Source: Flavobacterium sp. (GTDB lineage: Bacteria > Bacteroidota > Bacteroidia > Flavobacteriales > Flavobacteriaceae). From it: a stretch of 64,000 nucleotides of DNA. The translations under genes and the position numbers were made by a program. Under the pieces are notes generated by a model that was not told where the DNA came from, ran no database searches, and was given only the letters and a program-made list of their open reading frames with translations. Positions 23,101 to 32,511 of this stretch are shown here, piece after piece (the stretch's first letter is position 1; each line of letters starts with the position of its first letter). Where the stretch lies: NCBI RefSeq assembly GCF_035195345.1, contig NZ_CP136574.1, positions 992,001 to 1,056,000 of the forward strand. Direction: 5' to 3'.

Positions 23101-23923
23101 TTTGTGTTTTTATTGTTTCAAACTCTTCTAAATTCCTAAAAAGATATTCAGAAGCTAAAATTGATTTACACCGATTTTGAACAGTTAGAATTTTTGTTTT
23201 AGATTCAATTTTCGCTTTTAATTCTTCAAGTAATTTAGTTCTTGATGCTAAACCGCTTCTTTCGATATCGTTTCTTTGCTCGGAATTATATTTTTGAAGT
23301 TCTTTTTTGTACAAAATCTTCTTTTCTAAATCACTAACTTTTATTTTTCCTTCATTGTATAGTTCATCATAAAGAAAATGAGCATCATTACTATGGCCGT
23401 TTGCTTCTAAATCTTCTTTTATTATTTTAAGTAAATCCTCTCTTATCTTTCTTTTTTGTTCATCGGTTGGACCAGGAGGCGCTTGAAGTAAATTTGATTT
23501 TTGTTGAGAATATTTTCGCAATGCTTCGGCTCTAAAATCTGTGTAAGCTTGAAGTACTTCACCAATTGAAGGACAATCTAAAATTCTAAAAACTTTTATA
23601 TGTGAAAACTCTCTTGCCACGTACATTTTAAAAGCTTCTTTTATTTCTGGAATTGTAAGGTGACCAAATTTTGTTTTTATAAAATCTAAAATTATTGGCA
23701 TCTGAAAATCTAATTCATCCTGTTCTTCTTTACTTGATGTTTTTATATTTAGAATTCTTATCATGAAATTCATTAAGTCTTCAATTTCGGATTCCACTAC
23801 AACGTTTCTAAATTTTTGGTAATCTTCATTAAGTTTTGCCAACATTGGTTTCGATGATTCGAGCTGCATCAAACTTGTATGCTGTTTTTGTTCCGTTGGA
23901 ACCAGCGATTTGTTGTTTTCCAT
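23087..23923 (-). CDS. Phage hypothetical protein, 278 aa (replication region)
   Basis: A 278-aa, largely helical protein. It overlaps the upstream gene by 95 nt; shorter starts at 23869 or 23845 (MLAKLNEDYQK) would remove most of the overlap, so the start is uncertain. The C-terminal half is Lys/Glu-rich and probably coiled. Position after the DUF6291-like gene suggests a replication loader or accessory role, but no AAA motif is present. Confidence 0.5.
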   Translation of the reverse strand: MENNKSLVPTEQKQHTSLMQLESSKPMLAKLNEDYQKFRNVVVESEIEDLMNFMIRILNIKTSSKEEQDELDFQMPIILDFIKTKFGHLTIPEIKEAFKMYVAREFSHIKVFRILDCPSIGEVLQAYTDFRAEALRKYSQQKSNLLQAPPGPTDEQKRKIREDLLKIIKEDLEANGHSNDAHFLYDELYNEGKIKVSDLEKKILYKKELQKYNSEQRNDIERSGLASRTKLLEELKAKIESKTKILTVQNRCKSILASEYLFRNLEEFETIKTQNGKN

Positions 23924-24629
23924 TTTTCTCTGAATTATTTTTTTTGGTTAGCCAATTAATGAAATGCTCTAAAAATGCTTTTTTTGATTTATGTTGTGTT
24001 TCAGTCGTAGTCAAAAACAAAACAAATTCATCAATTTTATTTTGAATTTCTTCAATTTTAATTTTTTGTTGCATCGCGACTGATTCGAGCCATGAAGGAC
24101 TTTCAAATTTTAAAATTTTTGAATGTGAAAAATTAAAATCTTCAATAGCAACAGAACCGAAATTTTCAATTTCGGGTATTATTATATTATCTTTAGATAA
24201 TACATTTACATTAGCATTTACATTAACATTATCATTTACATTAACAGCGAGTTTTGCGACGTTTTTTGTCGCATCACTATCGGGTAGCGAGTTTTTGCGA
24301 GTTTTTGCAATATCTTCTGCTTGTTCTAATGTTATTTTTCCTTGTTCAAACATTTTATAAAGATCTAAATAGTAGCGCTTTAGATTTCCCTTTCTTCCGT
24401 TTATACTTTTCTCTTCTTTGCTTTGAGACCATTTTTTTAAATCTCGTTTCAAGGTCTGTTTTATAGGAATAAATGACAATTCAGTTATTCTGTCAGGGAA
24501 GACTGGATCTAAATCATTAACATATCTAAAAAAATGCTTTATCAATTTACCTGCTTCATCGTCTTGTAAGCTTTCGAATAGTTCTATCCATTCAGCGTAA
24601 ACTATAACCGATTTTTTTTCTTCTGCCAT
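23829..24629 (-). CDS. DUF6291-type phage replication protein
   Basis: A 266-aa protein. Residues 1-110 (SVIVYAEWIELFESLQDDEAGKL, with FIPIKQTLKRDLKKW) match what I know of DUF6291, an N-terminal domain of phage and mobile-element replication proteins. A low-complexity Asn/Val linker (residues about 135-150) and a C-terminal charged helix with a run of Lys and Asn follow. It is likely to act in initiation of phage DNA replication; the linker suggests two separate domains. Confidence 0.7.
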   Translation of the reverse strand: MAEEKKSVIVYAEWIELFESLQDDEAGKLIKHFFRYVNDLDPVFPDRITELSFIPIKQTLKRDLKKWSQSKEEKSINGRKGNLKRYYLDLYKMFEQGKITLEQAEDIAKTRKNSLPDSDATKNVAKLAVNVNDNVNVNANVNVLSKDNIIIPEIENFGSVAIEDFNFSHSKILKFESPSWLESVAMQQKIKIEEIQNKIDEFVLFLTTTETQHKSKKAFLEHFINWLTKKNNSEKNGKQQIAGSNGTKTAYKFDAARIIETNVGKT

Positions 24630-24640
24630 TGTTATAATTT

Positions 24641-25093
24641 TTATTTACGATAATCTGCATAATTATCTCGTTTAATACTATTACATCGACCACATAAAGT
24701 CTGTAGATTAGATATTTTATTCTCTCCTCCTTTGTAAATTGGAATTATATGATCGATTTGTAGTCTTTTATTACAACCGCACTTCAAACACTTATTTTTA
24801 TCTCTATTGAAAATAAAATTTCTAATTTTTTTTCTACCTATAAACTTTTGAGCAACTCTTCTTGGTTCTTCAAATTCTAAATTCTTTATTTTATAAAAAT
24901 TAGAATTAAAGTGTTTATAAATACCTTTTGTCAAATGATAATCTTCTGAAGTTATCTCTTTGGATTTTCTCATTACCGAAAGTAAATCCAGTATTTTATT
25001 ATAAGAATCAGCATCAATATATTGAAGTTTGTACCTATCATTAAATCTTAGATTGACATTTACAATAGAAAGAAGTTTATTTGTATTAGACAT
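24641..25093 (-). CDS. HNH endonuclease-like protein
   Basis: The frame extends to 25147, but ATG at 25093 (MSNTNKLLSI) gives only an 8-nt overlap with the upstream gene and is preferred (150 aa). The C-terminal 60 residues form an HNH domain with CLKCGCN, the catalytic IDHIIPIYKGG and a final LCGRCN, i.e. zinc-binding CxxC pairs around an H-N-H core. Such small HNH proteins act in phage packaging or homing; no fused domain indicates which. Confidence 0.7.
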   Translation of the reverse strand: MSNTNKLLSIVNVNLRFNDRYKLQYIDADSYNKILDLLSVMRKSKEITSEDYHLTKGIYKHFNSNFYKIKNLEFEEPRRVAQKFIGRKKIRNFIFNRDKNKCLKCGCNKRLQIDHIIPIYKGGENKISNLQTLCGRCNSIKRDNYADYRK

Positions 25094-25328
25094 ATATTTT
25101 CTTTTTGATTTTAAATCTTGAAATCTTAATAAATGGGTAGTTATCATCGATAAACCTCATTTCACTAAAAGTTAATTGATGAGTTACAAACCCGTTTTTA
25201 GTGTCAATTTCAACTTCTTCACCATTGTTTCTGAATATAAACATCAGGTCAGGATTTTGAAATGATACCGAAATTGCTATAATGAAAACAATTTCAGTAG
25301 TATTAAGAATATCTCTAATATCTTTCAT
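25086..25328 (-). CDS. Phage hypothetical protein, 80 aa
   Basis: An 80-aa protein (MKDIRDILNTTEIVFIIA...) with a hydrophobic stretch at residues 12-24 that is more likely a buried strand than a membrane helix. It overlaps the HNH gene slightly. No family recognised. Confidence 0.45.
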   Translation of the reverse strand: MKDIRDILNTTEIVFIIAISVSFQNPDLMFIFRNNGEEVEIDTKNGFVTHQLTFSEMRFIDDNYPFIKISRFKIKKKIYV

Positions 25329-25332
25329 TTAT

Positions 25333-26493
25333 CTATTTTTGAAATGGGACGTTTGTTAATTGGCGACCATTGTTCCAAATTGAAAAGCCGTTTTGGTTTT
25401 CAATAATTTTCATGGTTTCAATTTTTCCGAAGAAATTCAAGTTTCCACCCATGTCTACAACCCACCCTTTTTTCTTTGTTCCGTTTGGATAAGTAAAAAT
25501 TCGCATTACTCTACCAACTATTTGATAGAACAAGGATAAAGACATAGTGGAACGGGCGATTAATACCGCTTCTAGGGCGGGATAATCAAACCCAGTAGTA
25601 AGTACTCCAACATTGATTAAACATTTGATTTTTCCGTTCTTAAATTGGCTCAAAATACGTTCACGTTCTTGCTTCTTTGTATCGCCTGTTAGAACTGCAG
25701 AACCAGGTATCTTTTTTTGTACTGAAAAAGCCTCTTCAATTAGGGAGCAAAAAATCAAAACATTAGCTCTTTTGTTTAAAATTGTAAAAGCGGTTTTTGC
25801 AATTCTTGAAGGCATATCAATCGACTTGTAATATCTTCTTAATGAATTTTGGGTAAAGTCAGTACCTGAATTATTCACTTCTAATTTTGTTCGGTCAATA
25901 ACATCAAAATTGTAATACTCTAATTCTGCTAAGAATCCAGAATTAAAAAGTAAATCGTTTTGAACGTAGTATAAAACATCATCAAAAATTCGAGGATTGC
26001 TTCGGGTTAAGAATGTTAATTGTGGTCCTTCGGATGTTTGTTCTAATCGGTATGGGGTGGCGGTCAATCCTAATGTTTTGGATTCGGGAAATGCTTTTAT
26101 AAATTCCTGATACATTCCAGCATCAGAATTTACTAAATGGCATTCATCAATAATAATATTTTTCAATCCTTTGAATAAATGCTTTTTATTGATCACTGAA
26201 CCAATGGTGCAAAAGGTAACTTTATCAATTCGTTTTTCTCCAGCTGATGCGCTATAAATTGAAGCTTTACCATAGTTAGAAAACTTTTCGTAATTCTGTT
26301 CTAATATTTCTTTGGAAGGTTGGAGGACAACTGTTTTGCCCTCCAATGGTTCCAATATTTTAGCTATTACAACAGACTTACCTGAACCGGTGGGAAGTAT
26401 CACTAAAGCACTTCTTTTTTCGGTTTCTGATTTCAGAAAATCAACACTTCTTTGTATTGATTCTGATTGGTATGGTCTTAGTTGAAAAGCCAT
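25333..26493 (-). CDS. Superfamily 2 DNA/RNA helicase
   Basis: A 386-aa helicase. Motif I is LPTGSGKSV (residues about 34-42), motif II is DECH, motif III is GLTATPYRL, and motif VI is QIVGRVMRI. The order is that of SF2 enzymes such as Ssl2/RAD25-type phage helicases. It would unwind DNA in phage replication or repair. It belongs to the early operon. Confidence 0.9.
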   Translation of the reverse strand: MAFQLRPYQSESIQRSVDFLKSETEKRSALVILPTGSGKSVVIAKILEPLEGKTVVLQPSKEILEQNYEKFSNYGKASIYSASAGEKRIDKVTFCTIGSVINKKHLFKGLKNIIIDECHLVNSDAGMYQEFIKAFPESKTLGLTATPYRLEQTSEGPQLTFLTRSNPRIFDDVLYYVQNDLLFNSGFLAELEYYNFDVIDRTKLEVNNSGTDFTQNSLRRYYKSIDMPSRIAKTAFTILNKRANVLIFCSLIEEAFSVQKKIPGSAVLTGDTKKQERERILSQFKNGKIKCLINVGVLTTGFDYPALEAVLIARSTMSLSLFYQIVGRVMRIFTYPNGTKKKGWVVDMGGNLNFFGKIETMKIIENQNGFSIWNNGRQLTNVPFQK

Positions 26494-26496
26494 TTA

Positions 26497-27093
26497 TTAA
26501 ATTTTACCTTTTTCAAAATCATCATCCTCACTTGCAAAATCCATGTGAGTTTGATTTGGATCATCTTGAGGAGCGGTTTTACCGTTTCGGTATTTTTCCA
26601 CCTCATCAATCAAATCATAAAGCCTTGTTTTTAATTGGTGTAAGTAGTTGTAATTTCCATCAAGTTTTACTTTTGGCGTTTCGAACTTGATGCTTCCACT
26701 TCTTACTTGTTTGAAACCAATAAGAATAACTGATTTATTTTCCTCAACTCCTGAAAGTTTAAAACCAGTTACTGAATAGTTTTCTGTTTCAATTTCTTGT
26801 TCTAAATCTTCAATAGTAGAAGTGTTTTTGTGACCTGTGTAAGCATCATCTAAATCAGCGAAGAAAACGTTTAAAAATTCAAATTTACTTTGCAAATCAT
26901 CATGAATTATATGTACTCCTTTATGCGATAAAACATCGCCTTTTGTAGGTCCTTTTAAAAGCTCGTAGGTATAATCACAAAGAGCGTCTTTGATAGCAGC
27001 ACCTTTAATTTCGACATCCTTATCTGGCGATGTCATTCTGTCGTTCAATTTGTCAATGTCCTCTGCATTGATGGTAAATGTCTGTTTTGCCAT
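26497..27093 (-). CDS. Phage hypothetical protein, 198 aa
   Basis: A 198-aa protein (MAKQTFTINAEDIDKLND...) with mixed alpha/beta character and an acidic C-terminal tail containing DDDFEKG. It sits 3 nt upstream of the helicase gene and probably acts with it. No known family. Confidence 0.5.
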   Translation of the reverse strand: MAKQTFTINAEDIDKLNDRMTSPDKDVEIKGAAIKDALCDYTYELLKGPTKGDVLSHKGVHIIHDDLQSKFEFLNVFFADLDDAYTGHKNTSTIEDLEQEIETENYSVTGFKLSGVEENKSVILIGFKQVRSGSIKFETPKVKLDGNYNYLHQLKTRLYDLIDEVEKYRNGKTAPQDDPNQTHMDFASEDDDFEKGKI

Positions 27094-27105
27094 TTGGTTT
27101 TATAA

Positions 27106-27396
27106 TTAATTAGTTAAAAAATACTCTTTAAATTTTCCTTCAACATATTCATCTTGAACTGGAACGTTCCAAATATCTTTGAGGTCTTTAATTCTACGTC
27201 TTAGGTCGCCAATTCCGTAGTTTAATAATGCTTTGGTAGTTGTCAGCCTTTCACCTCGTAAAAGAGCCTCATAAACGATTTTACATTGATTAGAAAATCT
27301 CTCTTTGTTTCGTTCGAAATGTTCTTGATTGCATATCTTATTTTCGGTGTGATGCAATTGTGTAAAATCTATTGCTATTTGGTTTTGTGGGTTCAT
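27106..27396 (-). CDS. Phage hypothetical protein, 96 aa
   Basis: A 96-aa protein whose segment EALLRGERLTTTKALLNYGIG followed by DLRRRIKDLKDIW (residues about 45-80) resembles the helix-turn-helix-like domain of small phage DNA-binding proteins. Function not known. Confidence 0.5.
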   Translation of the reverse strand: MNPQNQIAIDFTQLHHTENKICNQEHFERNKERFSNQCKIVYEALLRGERLTTTKALLNYGIGDLRRRIKDLKDIWNVPVQDEYVEGKFKEYFLTN

Positions 27397-27414
27397 TCTG
27401 AATGTATTTATCGG

Positions 27415-27864
27415 TTAAATAAATTCTTGGTTTTTGTGTTTTTTGACTTCCTCTTCAAGCTGTTCTAATATTGCTAAATCTTTGGGCTCTGGTAGGTAGA
27501 TTCCGAGTTCTATTGAAGCAAAGTTTCTAAATCGGTCAATTGCTAAAGTCATTTCTTGAGTAGTTAGCGATGCTGTACTTTTCCAACGTTCAATAACCAC
27601 TTCTTGAATAGGTCCTGAAGCTTCACCAACATAGAAAATATCAGGATTTACAATCTTCTTAAAAATGTCTTGCTTTACTTCTTCATGGGTGTAACCTGTT
27701 TCGATTGCAAAGCCATCAATAATTAAATGTAAATAGCTGTTTTGGGAAATACTTCGTTTTGGAAACTTAGCTTTCAATTCGAATTTTTGCCCTTTAGCAA
27801 TGAAATATTTTAGCTTTTCAATTGCTTTTTTGCAATCCAATTCATTATTAGGATTGTAAATCAT
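27415..27864 (-). CDS. NinB-like recombination protein
   Basis: A 149-aa protein with the typical pattern RSISQNSYLHLIIDGFAIETG followed by HEEVKQDIFKK (residues about 38-70), found in NinB/YqaN-type proteins that assist phage recombination. Overlaps the preceding membrane-anchored gene by 17 nt. Next in the operon after the MBL and RecT genes. Confidence 0.7.
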   Translation of the reverse strand: MIYNPNNELDCKKAIEKLKYFIAKGQKFELKAKFPKRSISQNSYLHLIIDGFAIETGYTHEEVKQDIFKKIVNPDIFYVGEASGPIQEVVIERWKSTASLTTQEMTLAIDRFRNFASIELGIYLPEPKDLAILEQLEEEVKKHKNQEFI

Positions 27865-28177
27865 CTTCCCAATTTTCTTTTAGTTCTGAATTAGGATAAG
27901 CCTCATTTAAAACATTGTTAGCTAAATCAACTAATGATTTCCAATTATCAATGCTCATTGAAATTTGTTCACAGTTATGTGAAATAACCATCCAACCTTC
28001 TAAATCATCGGTATCTAAATGAACCTCTTGTTCAACTTTGATATTTTCATCAATGAATTGCTTTACTTCTTGTTTTTGTTCAAATTTTGCTTTTGGCATA
28101 ACTATTTCCGTTTTTATAGAATCTTCAATCAATGCAAAAACCATTGCGAAGAAGAATATTAATACTATAACTTCCAT
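27848..28177 (-). CDS. Membrane-anchored phage protein, 109 aa
   Basis: Residues 3-17 (VIVLIFFFAMVFALI) are a hydrophobic anchor followed by a soluble, acidic domain. No family recognised. Translationally coupled to the upstream gene (TAATG at 28175-28179). Confidence 0.5.
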   Translation of the reverse strand: MEVIVLIFFFAMVFALIEDSIKTEIVMPKAKFEQKQEVKQFIDENIKVEQEVHLDTDDLEGWMVISHNCEQISMSIDNWKSLVDLANNVLNEAYPNSELKENWEDDLQS

Positions 28178-28491
28178 TATTCGGTTGCTTTTTTGATTGA
28201 ATATATTGCTGAATCATATACTCCTTGCCAACCTCCAACAGGTTGAACTTGTTCGTACATTTCAATCATATCATTTAAAGCCTCCAATAAATCAGGAGCA
28301 GCAGCTATGAGTTTTGCAATAGCATGTTCTTCCTTACAGCAACAAGAAGGAGAAGGACAATCATCATCTGATATTGTTCCTACTAAAATTTCTTTTGTTC
28401 TATTTTTTTCAATAGGAATTTGAACGGTAATTCGTGGTCTTGATTTACCATACTTTACTTTATATTCCCATTCTGATTTTATACATTCCAT
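28177..28491 (-). CDS. Phage hypothetical protein, 104 aa
   Basis: A 104-aa protein with a Cys-rich turn (SPSCCCKEEHA) near residues 48-58 and a helical C-terminus. Phage proteins with the segment AIAKLIAAAPDLLEALNDMI match the DUF-type small early proteins common in phages; function unknown. Confidence 0.55.
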   Translation of the reverse strand: MECIKSEWEYKVKYGKSRPRITVQIPIEKNRTKEILVGTISDDDCPSPSCCCKEEHAIAKLIAAAPDLLEALNDMIEMYEQVQPVGGWQGVYDSAIYSIKKATE

Positions 28492-28493
28492 AA

Positions 28494-29234
28494 TTAAAAA
28501 GGTGTTTTTTTAAAGTCGATTACCATTCCGTTTGAAGCCACATGCACGTTTTTATTTGTTAGCTCTGAAACTTCTTTATGGAATTGCTTTTCATCGGAAT
28601 TACTATCCGATAAGTGGATAAGCACAATGTTGTTTACTTGGCGTAAATCATTTGCTTTTAACATGTCTTTGCAATTGGCTAATGAGAAATGTGATTGTAA
28701 AATTCTGTCTCTCAAAAATTCCTTGTCGCTATCGGGTCCGTACTTCTTATCAATGATTTCCTTTGAATAGTTGGCTTCAATGATAATGTTGTTTAGTCCA
28801 GGAAAGGTGTACTTGCAATAGTAAGTGTCGGTTAGGAATAAAACTTTTCCGCAGTCTTTGTGTTCGATTAAGAAACCTAAAGGTTCAACAGCATCATGCT
28901 TAACATCAAAAGCCATTATTTTAAAGTTTCCTAGCTTTATAGTTTCTCTCGAAGCAATAGGCATTGCTCTATGAATTACGTCTCCGTTAATTTTTTGATG
29001 CGTTTTTGCGCCTGTATAGACATCTATTCCTAATCTCATTAAATCGTTAGCTGATTTACAATGGTCTAAATGTTCATGCGTTACGACACATCCAACTACT
29101 TTTGAATAATCAAAGTCTAAGGCTTGCTTAATTTCTTTGATGTTTACTCCTGCTTCAATCAAAAGAGCCTCATTCTCGTTTCCGAGAATGTAGGCATTAC
29201 CTTTTGAACCTGTACCAATGATTCTAAGTTTCAT
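28494..29234 (-). CDS. MBL-fold metallo-hydrolase
   Basis: A 246-aa metallo-beta-lactamase-fold enzyme. The metal-binding motif HxHxDH is seen as VTHEHLDHC (residues about 52-60), with GTGSKGNAYIL at the N-terminus (GSKGNA is typical of the YycJ-type) and a later FLTDTYYCK. The gene overlaps recT by one base (TAATG). An accessory nuclease role with RecT is a reasonable inference; the family also includes other hydrolases. Confidence 0.75.
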   Translation of the reverse strand: MKLRIIGTGSKGNAYILGNENEALLIEAGVNIKEIKQALDFDYSKVVGCVVTHEHLDHCKSANDLMRLGIDVYTGAKTHQKINGDVIHRAMPIASRETIKLGNFKIMAFDVKHDAVEPLGFLIEHKDCGKVLFLTDTYYCKYTFPGLNNIIIEANYSKEIIDKKYGPDSDKEFLRDRILQSHFSLANCKDMLKANDLRQVNNIVLIHLSDSNSDEKQFHKEVSELTNKNVHVASNGMVIDFKKTPF

Positions 29235-30118
29235 TAGAAATTAGGCTTTACTGGATTTTCTTTTTCTTCAAATTGCAACTCCTGATTTGGAAATGGCTTT
29301 ACAATTTCATCGTCTACAACTTCCGCTTCTTCAATTTTTGAAGTATCAAAAGTTAAAGGTTCTTTGTTGGCTTCTGTTTTGATTTCGTGTTGAACATTAG
29401 CGTCTGTAACATCAATTACCTTATCTTCTTCCAATGGATCATAAAGAACTGAATCGTCAGAAGAACTAATCAATAATTTACATGCTCTGTTGATTACTGT
29501 TTTGCACGCCATTTGGTCTGGAAATTTCTTATGTGCTGGTGAGTTTCCGCCTGCTCCACCTTGACCCCATGCGGCTTGAATTTGTGCCATGTTCATAACC
29601 TCAACGTCAAATGTTCCGTCAGTAAGTTCATAAACTGCATAAGCGCCTTTTAATTTCAAACCACCTACACTTTCAAGCGTTTGTTTGTGCTTAACTACTT
29701 TTCTTCTTCCCGTTACAGCATCAACTTCAAATTCAAACTCATCGCCTTCAAAAATTGCATTGGCTTTGATTGATTTTAATTTTCCGTAACGTTTAGCTGT
29801 TACAATGTTACCAGCGTAAGAAATTGAGCATTCTAATTTATCGCCATAAGGAATAAAGTAACATTGCTTTTTGATAGGAGAAACTCCGTAAACAACCATT
29901 TTAAGCAATGCTTCTGCAACCGATTCTTTACTGCATTTTGCTAAAATATTATTCTTTGGGTCTGAAAGAAGAATGTAAGCCGATTTCAAAGCGTTCTCTG
30001 GATTGTAATCTCTTGGCAATGTCAACTCTCCTGATTTTTGGAAAGTTTCAATTTTTGCTAGTACTTGAGTAGAAATGTCTTTTTTGACTGCTACTGCGGT
30101 GGTGTTTTCTGCACTCAT
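29234..30118 (-). CDS. recT: RecT family single-strand annealing protein
   Basis: A 294-aa protein with the RecT hallmarks LVVYGVSPIKKQCYFIPYG (here LLKMVVYGVSPIKKQ), LECSISYAGNIVTAKRYG, and a Gln/Glu-rich acidic C-terminal tail. It anneals single strands during phage recombination. The gene follows a stable structured RNA at 30153-30243 and a Cys-rich 73-aa gene. The tail is dispensable for annealing in relatives. Confidence 0.9.
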   Translation of the reverse strand: MSAENTTAVAVKKDISTQVLAKIETFQKSGELTLPRDYNPENALKSAYILLSDPKNNILAKCSKESVAEALLKMVVYGVSPIKKQCYFIPYGDKLECSISYAGNIVTAKRYGKLKSIKANAIFEGDEFEFEVDAVTGRRKVVKHKQTLESVGGLKLKGAYAVYELTDGTFDVEVMNMAQIQAAWGQGGAGGNSPAHKKFPDQMACKTVINRACKLLISSSDDSVLYDPLEEDKVIDVTDANVQHEIKTEANKEPLTFDTSKIEEAEVVDDEIVKPFPNQELQFEEKENPVKPNF

Positions 30119-30152
30119 TTTTATAAATATTAAATTAAATTTTTTTTAAAAG

Positions 30153-30243
30153 AAATAGCGGTTGTGCCCAGGTTTCGAGTTGACCACTTTAAAAGTGTCT
30201 GTATCTTCATCCGATTTCTTACGATAATCGGCAACCGCTATTT
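30153..30243 (-). ncRNA. Compact structured RNA between a 73-aa gene and recT
   Basis: A 12-bp closing stem AAATAGCGGTTG/CAACCGCTATTT (30153-30164/30232-30243) encloses two hairpins: CACTT/AAGTG (30185-30189/30193-30197) with a GA/TC extension, and CCGATT/AATCGG (30211-30216/30226-30231). On the minus strand it lies right after the stop of the 73-aa gene and about 35 nt before the recT start. It could be a three-way-junction regulator of recT translation or an independent small RNA. Confidence 0.7.
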
Positions 30244-30244
30244 T

Positions 30245-30466
30245 TTAAATTTCAATTGTTAACTGATTATTTTGACTTGGTAACATATCGGCTTGATTGC
30301 ATTTTATTTCTGGAATATCGAAGCCGTGCTTTTGGATTTCTTGTGGTGTATTTCGGTTGTGTTGGCAGTTTGCCGTACAATCAAAACTTCCAATTTTTAC
30401 TCCAACATTGACTGGGCAATCTTCTATTACCCAGCCGTCGGAGTTTCTTTTTACTTTGTGATTCAC
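30245..30466 (-). CDS. Small Cys-rich phage protein, 73 aa
   Basis: A 73-aa protein with four cysteines (CPVN, FDCTANCQHN, IKCNQA), suggestive of a zinc-binding fold. The start is GTG at 30466, overlapping the stop of the Rad50-like gene (GTGA). No family recognised. Confidence 0.55.
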   Translation of the reverse strand: MNHKVKRNSDGWVIEDCPVNVGVKIGSFDCTANCQHNRNTPQEIQKHGFDIPEIKCNQADMLPSQNNQLTIEI

Positions 30467-32511
30467 GATGCAAATAATTCGTGTTGTACAATTTCAGTAG
30501 CTGTTAATACCTTGTGTTGCTCCGATACAATTAGCTTAATCATTTGGCTTTCTGTATCGATTAAGGTGTGAACGCTTTCAGCGTTGTCAACAAAGATTGG
30601 TGCGTTAATTCCGTAGAATTCAGAAAGTACGTTGATAATGTCAAGACCAGCATTAATTTTGGAAGCGGTGTTAACATCCGAGTAAGGAACGCCATTAACC
30701 ATTGCCTCACAAGTTTCACGAAGACCTCCGTTGATTTGTTCTTCAAACATTTTAAACTTAACGTAGTTGAACTTGCTATTCACTACATTTTCCAAAGCAT
30801 CAACTTTCGCTTTAATGAAGTTTTCAATTACAAACTGTTCTTTTTCTACGTTGGCAATTTGTTGAGAAAGATTCTTTTCTTCGGTTTGTAGTTCTAACAT
30901 TCGTTTGTCTGCAATTTCGATTTGTGATTTGCTTTGAAGCTTCGCTTTGATTAAATCGATTTCAGAAACTAATGCTTTTCGTTTCTCAACTAATTCTGAA
31001 TTATCTACTGCAGGAACTTCTACAATTGAACTTTCAATCGCTTCAAGTTCGATTAACAATTCTTGATACTTTTGATTTGCATCTAAAAGTGATTTGAAGA
31101 TTTCCTCTTCTGTTTTACTTTCTAAACCGGATTTTGAAGTGTTATTGTTTTCGATTTCGATTTTATCGATAATAGATTTAAGTTCTTCTTTACAATTCTT
31201 AAAAGCAGTATTTCCTGTTTCGATTCTGTCAACAATCGTTTTAAATTCGGCTTCTAAATTTGATTTTTGAGTAGCTAAATTTTGCCCTTCGTTTTCGATT
31301 TGTTTTAGCTTTTGAAGTTTTGAAGTTTTGAAGTTCTGCATTGCTTCTGCTTTTTTGTTTTCAATATCACCGCTTGGTAATGCTTGCTTACAAGTAGGGC
31401 AATTGCAATCATCTTCTTTGAACTCTAAAACTTTGTCGTTTTCATCGTGCCATTGTTGGCGTTTGTCAGCGATTTGTTTTTCAATTGACTTGCTTTGATT
31501 GGTAATGCCATCTTTTTTAGTTTCAAGAGTTTTCAAAGCATTTTCAAAAGATTCTAATTCTTGATTTTTGGCGTTTTTTTCTTTTACCAATGTATCTAAA
31601 ACCGAAGTATCAGGTTTCAATCTTGCCTGAGCTTCTTTTTTTGCGTTCTGCTCGATTATCTCAATATCGCTTTTGATGTTATTAGCTTTTAACTTATCGC
31701 TTCGCTGTGCATCTAATTTTGAGTTATAGGCTTTATTTGCATCTGCAAGTTCTGAATCTACTTTTTCAAGTTTTTTACTATACCCCTCAATTTCAATTTC
31801 TAAAACTCTAAAATCTTGTGCTTCGGGTTTACCTCTAAAAACCTCATCAATTCGAGCAGGAATAGCTTTCAAATCTTCTTTTGCTTTTTTGATTGAAGCG
31901 GAAATCTGCGCTTTATAATCTTCAAGGGTTTTACCTTGTGTAAGTTTCTCCAATAGCTTTTCAAAAGCGGTGTTTCCTTTTGCAACTTCTTCGTTTGAAA
32001 CTTCCCCGAAAATATCAATCAAAAGGTTTCTTCTGTCTTGCCATTTAATTGAATTAAAGTAAACTGGAGAAGTAATCATTTTGAAAACTTGCTCTGGTAA
32101 TATTTCACTTACTTTTTTAGTAAATTCCGTTACAGACATTGGAACATCATTCCAATATAGCTCCGTTACATTTCCAGAAAATTCTCTTTCCTCATTACCT
32201 CTTTTCTTAACCCAATTCTCTTTTAGAACTCGTCTAAGGGTTAAAGGGTCGTTATCAATTAAAAGGGTTGCAGAAACTTCGTGGTCAATTTGCGGAATTA
32301 CTTTTCCGTTGTGATCTAAAGTTTTGATTTCAAAGTCTTTTCTATCGGTGGTGTCTTTACCAAAAAGCAACCATGTAAAAGCATCTGCGATGGTTGTTTT
32401 ACCTGTTCCGTTAGCTCCGTAGATTTGCGTGTTATCTTCGAAGTTAATAGTTGTACTTTTCAAACCTTTAAAGTTTGTCAAAGCGATTGAGATTAATTTA
32501 ATTGTTTTCAT
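30463..32511 (-). CDS. Rad50/SbcC-like SMC ATPase of the phage recombination module
   Basis: A 682-aa SMC-type ATPase. Walker A is GANGTGKT (residues 32-39), the zinc hook is CPTC (371-374) inside a long coiled-coil region, and the C-terminal head has APIFVDNAESVHTLI as Walker B-like segment, in which the usual DE is DN. It would process DNA ends before RecT annealing. Next to RecT and an MBL protein, it is a core part of the phage's recombination operon. Loss of a canonical Walker B glutamate may reduce hydrolysis. Confidence 0.8.
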   Translation of the reverse strand: MKTIKLISIALTNFKGLKSTTINFEDNTQIYGANGTGKTTIADAFTWLLFGKDTTDRKDFEIKTLDHNGKVIPQIDHEVSATLLIDNDPLTLRRVLKENWVKKRGNEEREFSGNVTELYWNDVPMSVTEFTKKVSEILPEQVFKMITSPVYFNSIKWQDRRNLLIDIFGEVSNEEVAKGNTAFEKLLEKLTQGKTLEDYKAQISASIKKAKEDLKAIPARIDEVFRGKPEAQDFRVLEIEIEGYSKKLEKVDSELADANKAYNSKLDAQRSDKLKANNIKSDIEIIEQNAKKEAQARLKPDTSVLDTLVKEKNAKNQELESFENALKTLETKKDGITNQSKSIEKQIADKRQQWHDENDKVLEFKEDDCNCPTCKQALPSGDIENKKAEAMQNFKTSKLQKLKQIENEGQNLATQKSNLEAEFKTIVDRIETGNTAFKNCKEELKSIIDKIEIENNNTSKSGLESKTEEEIFKSLLDANQKYQELLIELEAIESSIVEVPAVDNSELVEKRKALVSEIDLIKAKLQSKSQIEIADKRMLELQTEEKNLSQQIANVEKEQFVIENFIKAKVDALENVVNSKFNYVKFKMFEEQINGGLRETCEAMVNGVPYSDVNTASKINAGLDIINVLSEFYGINAPIFVDNAESVHTLIDTESQMIKLIVSEQHKVLTATEIVQHELFAS

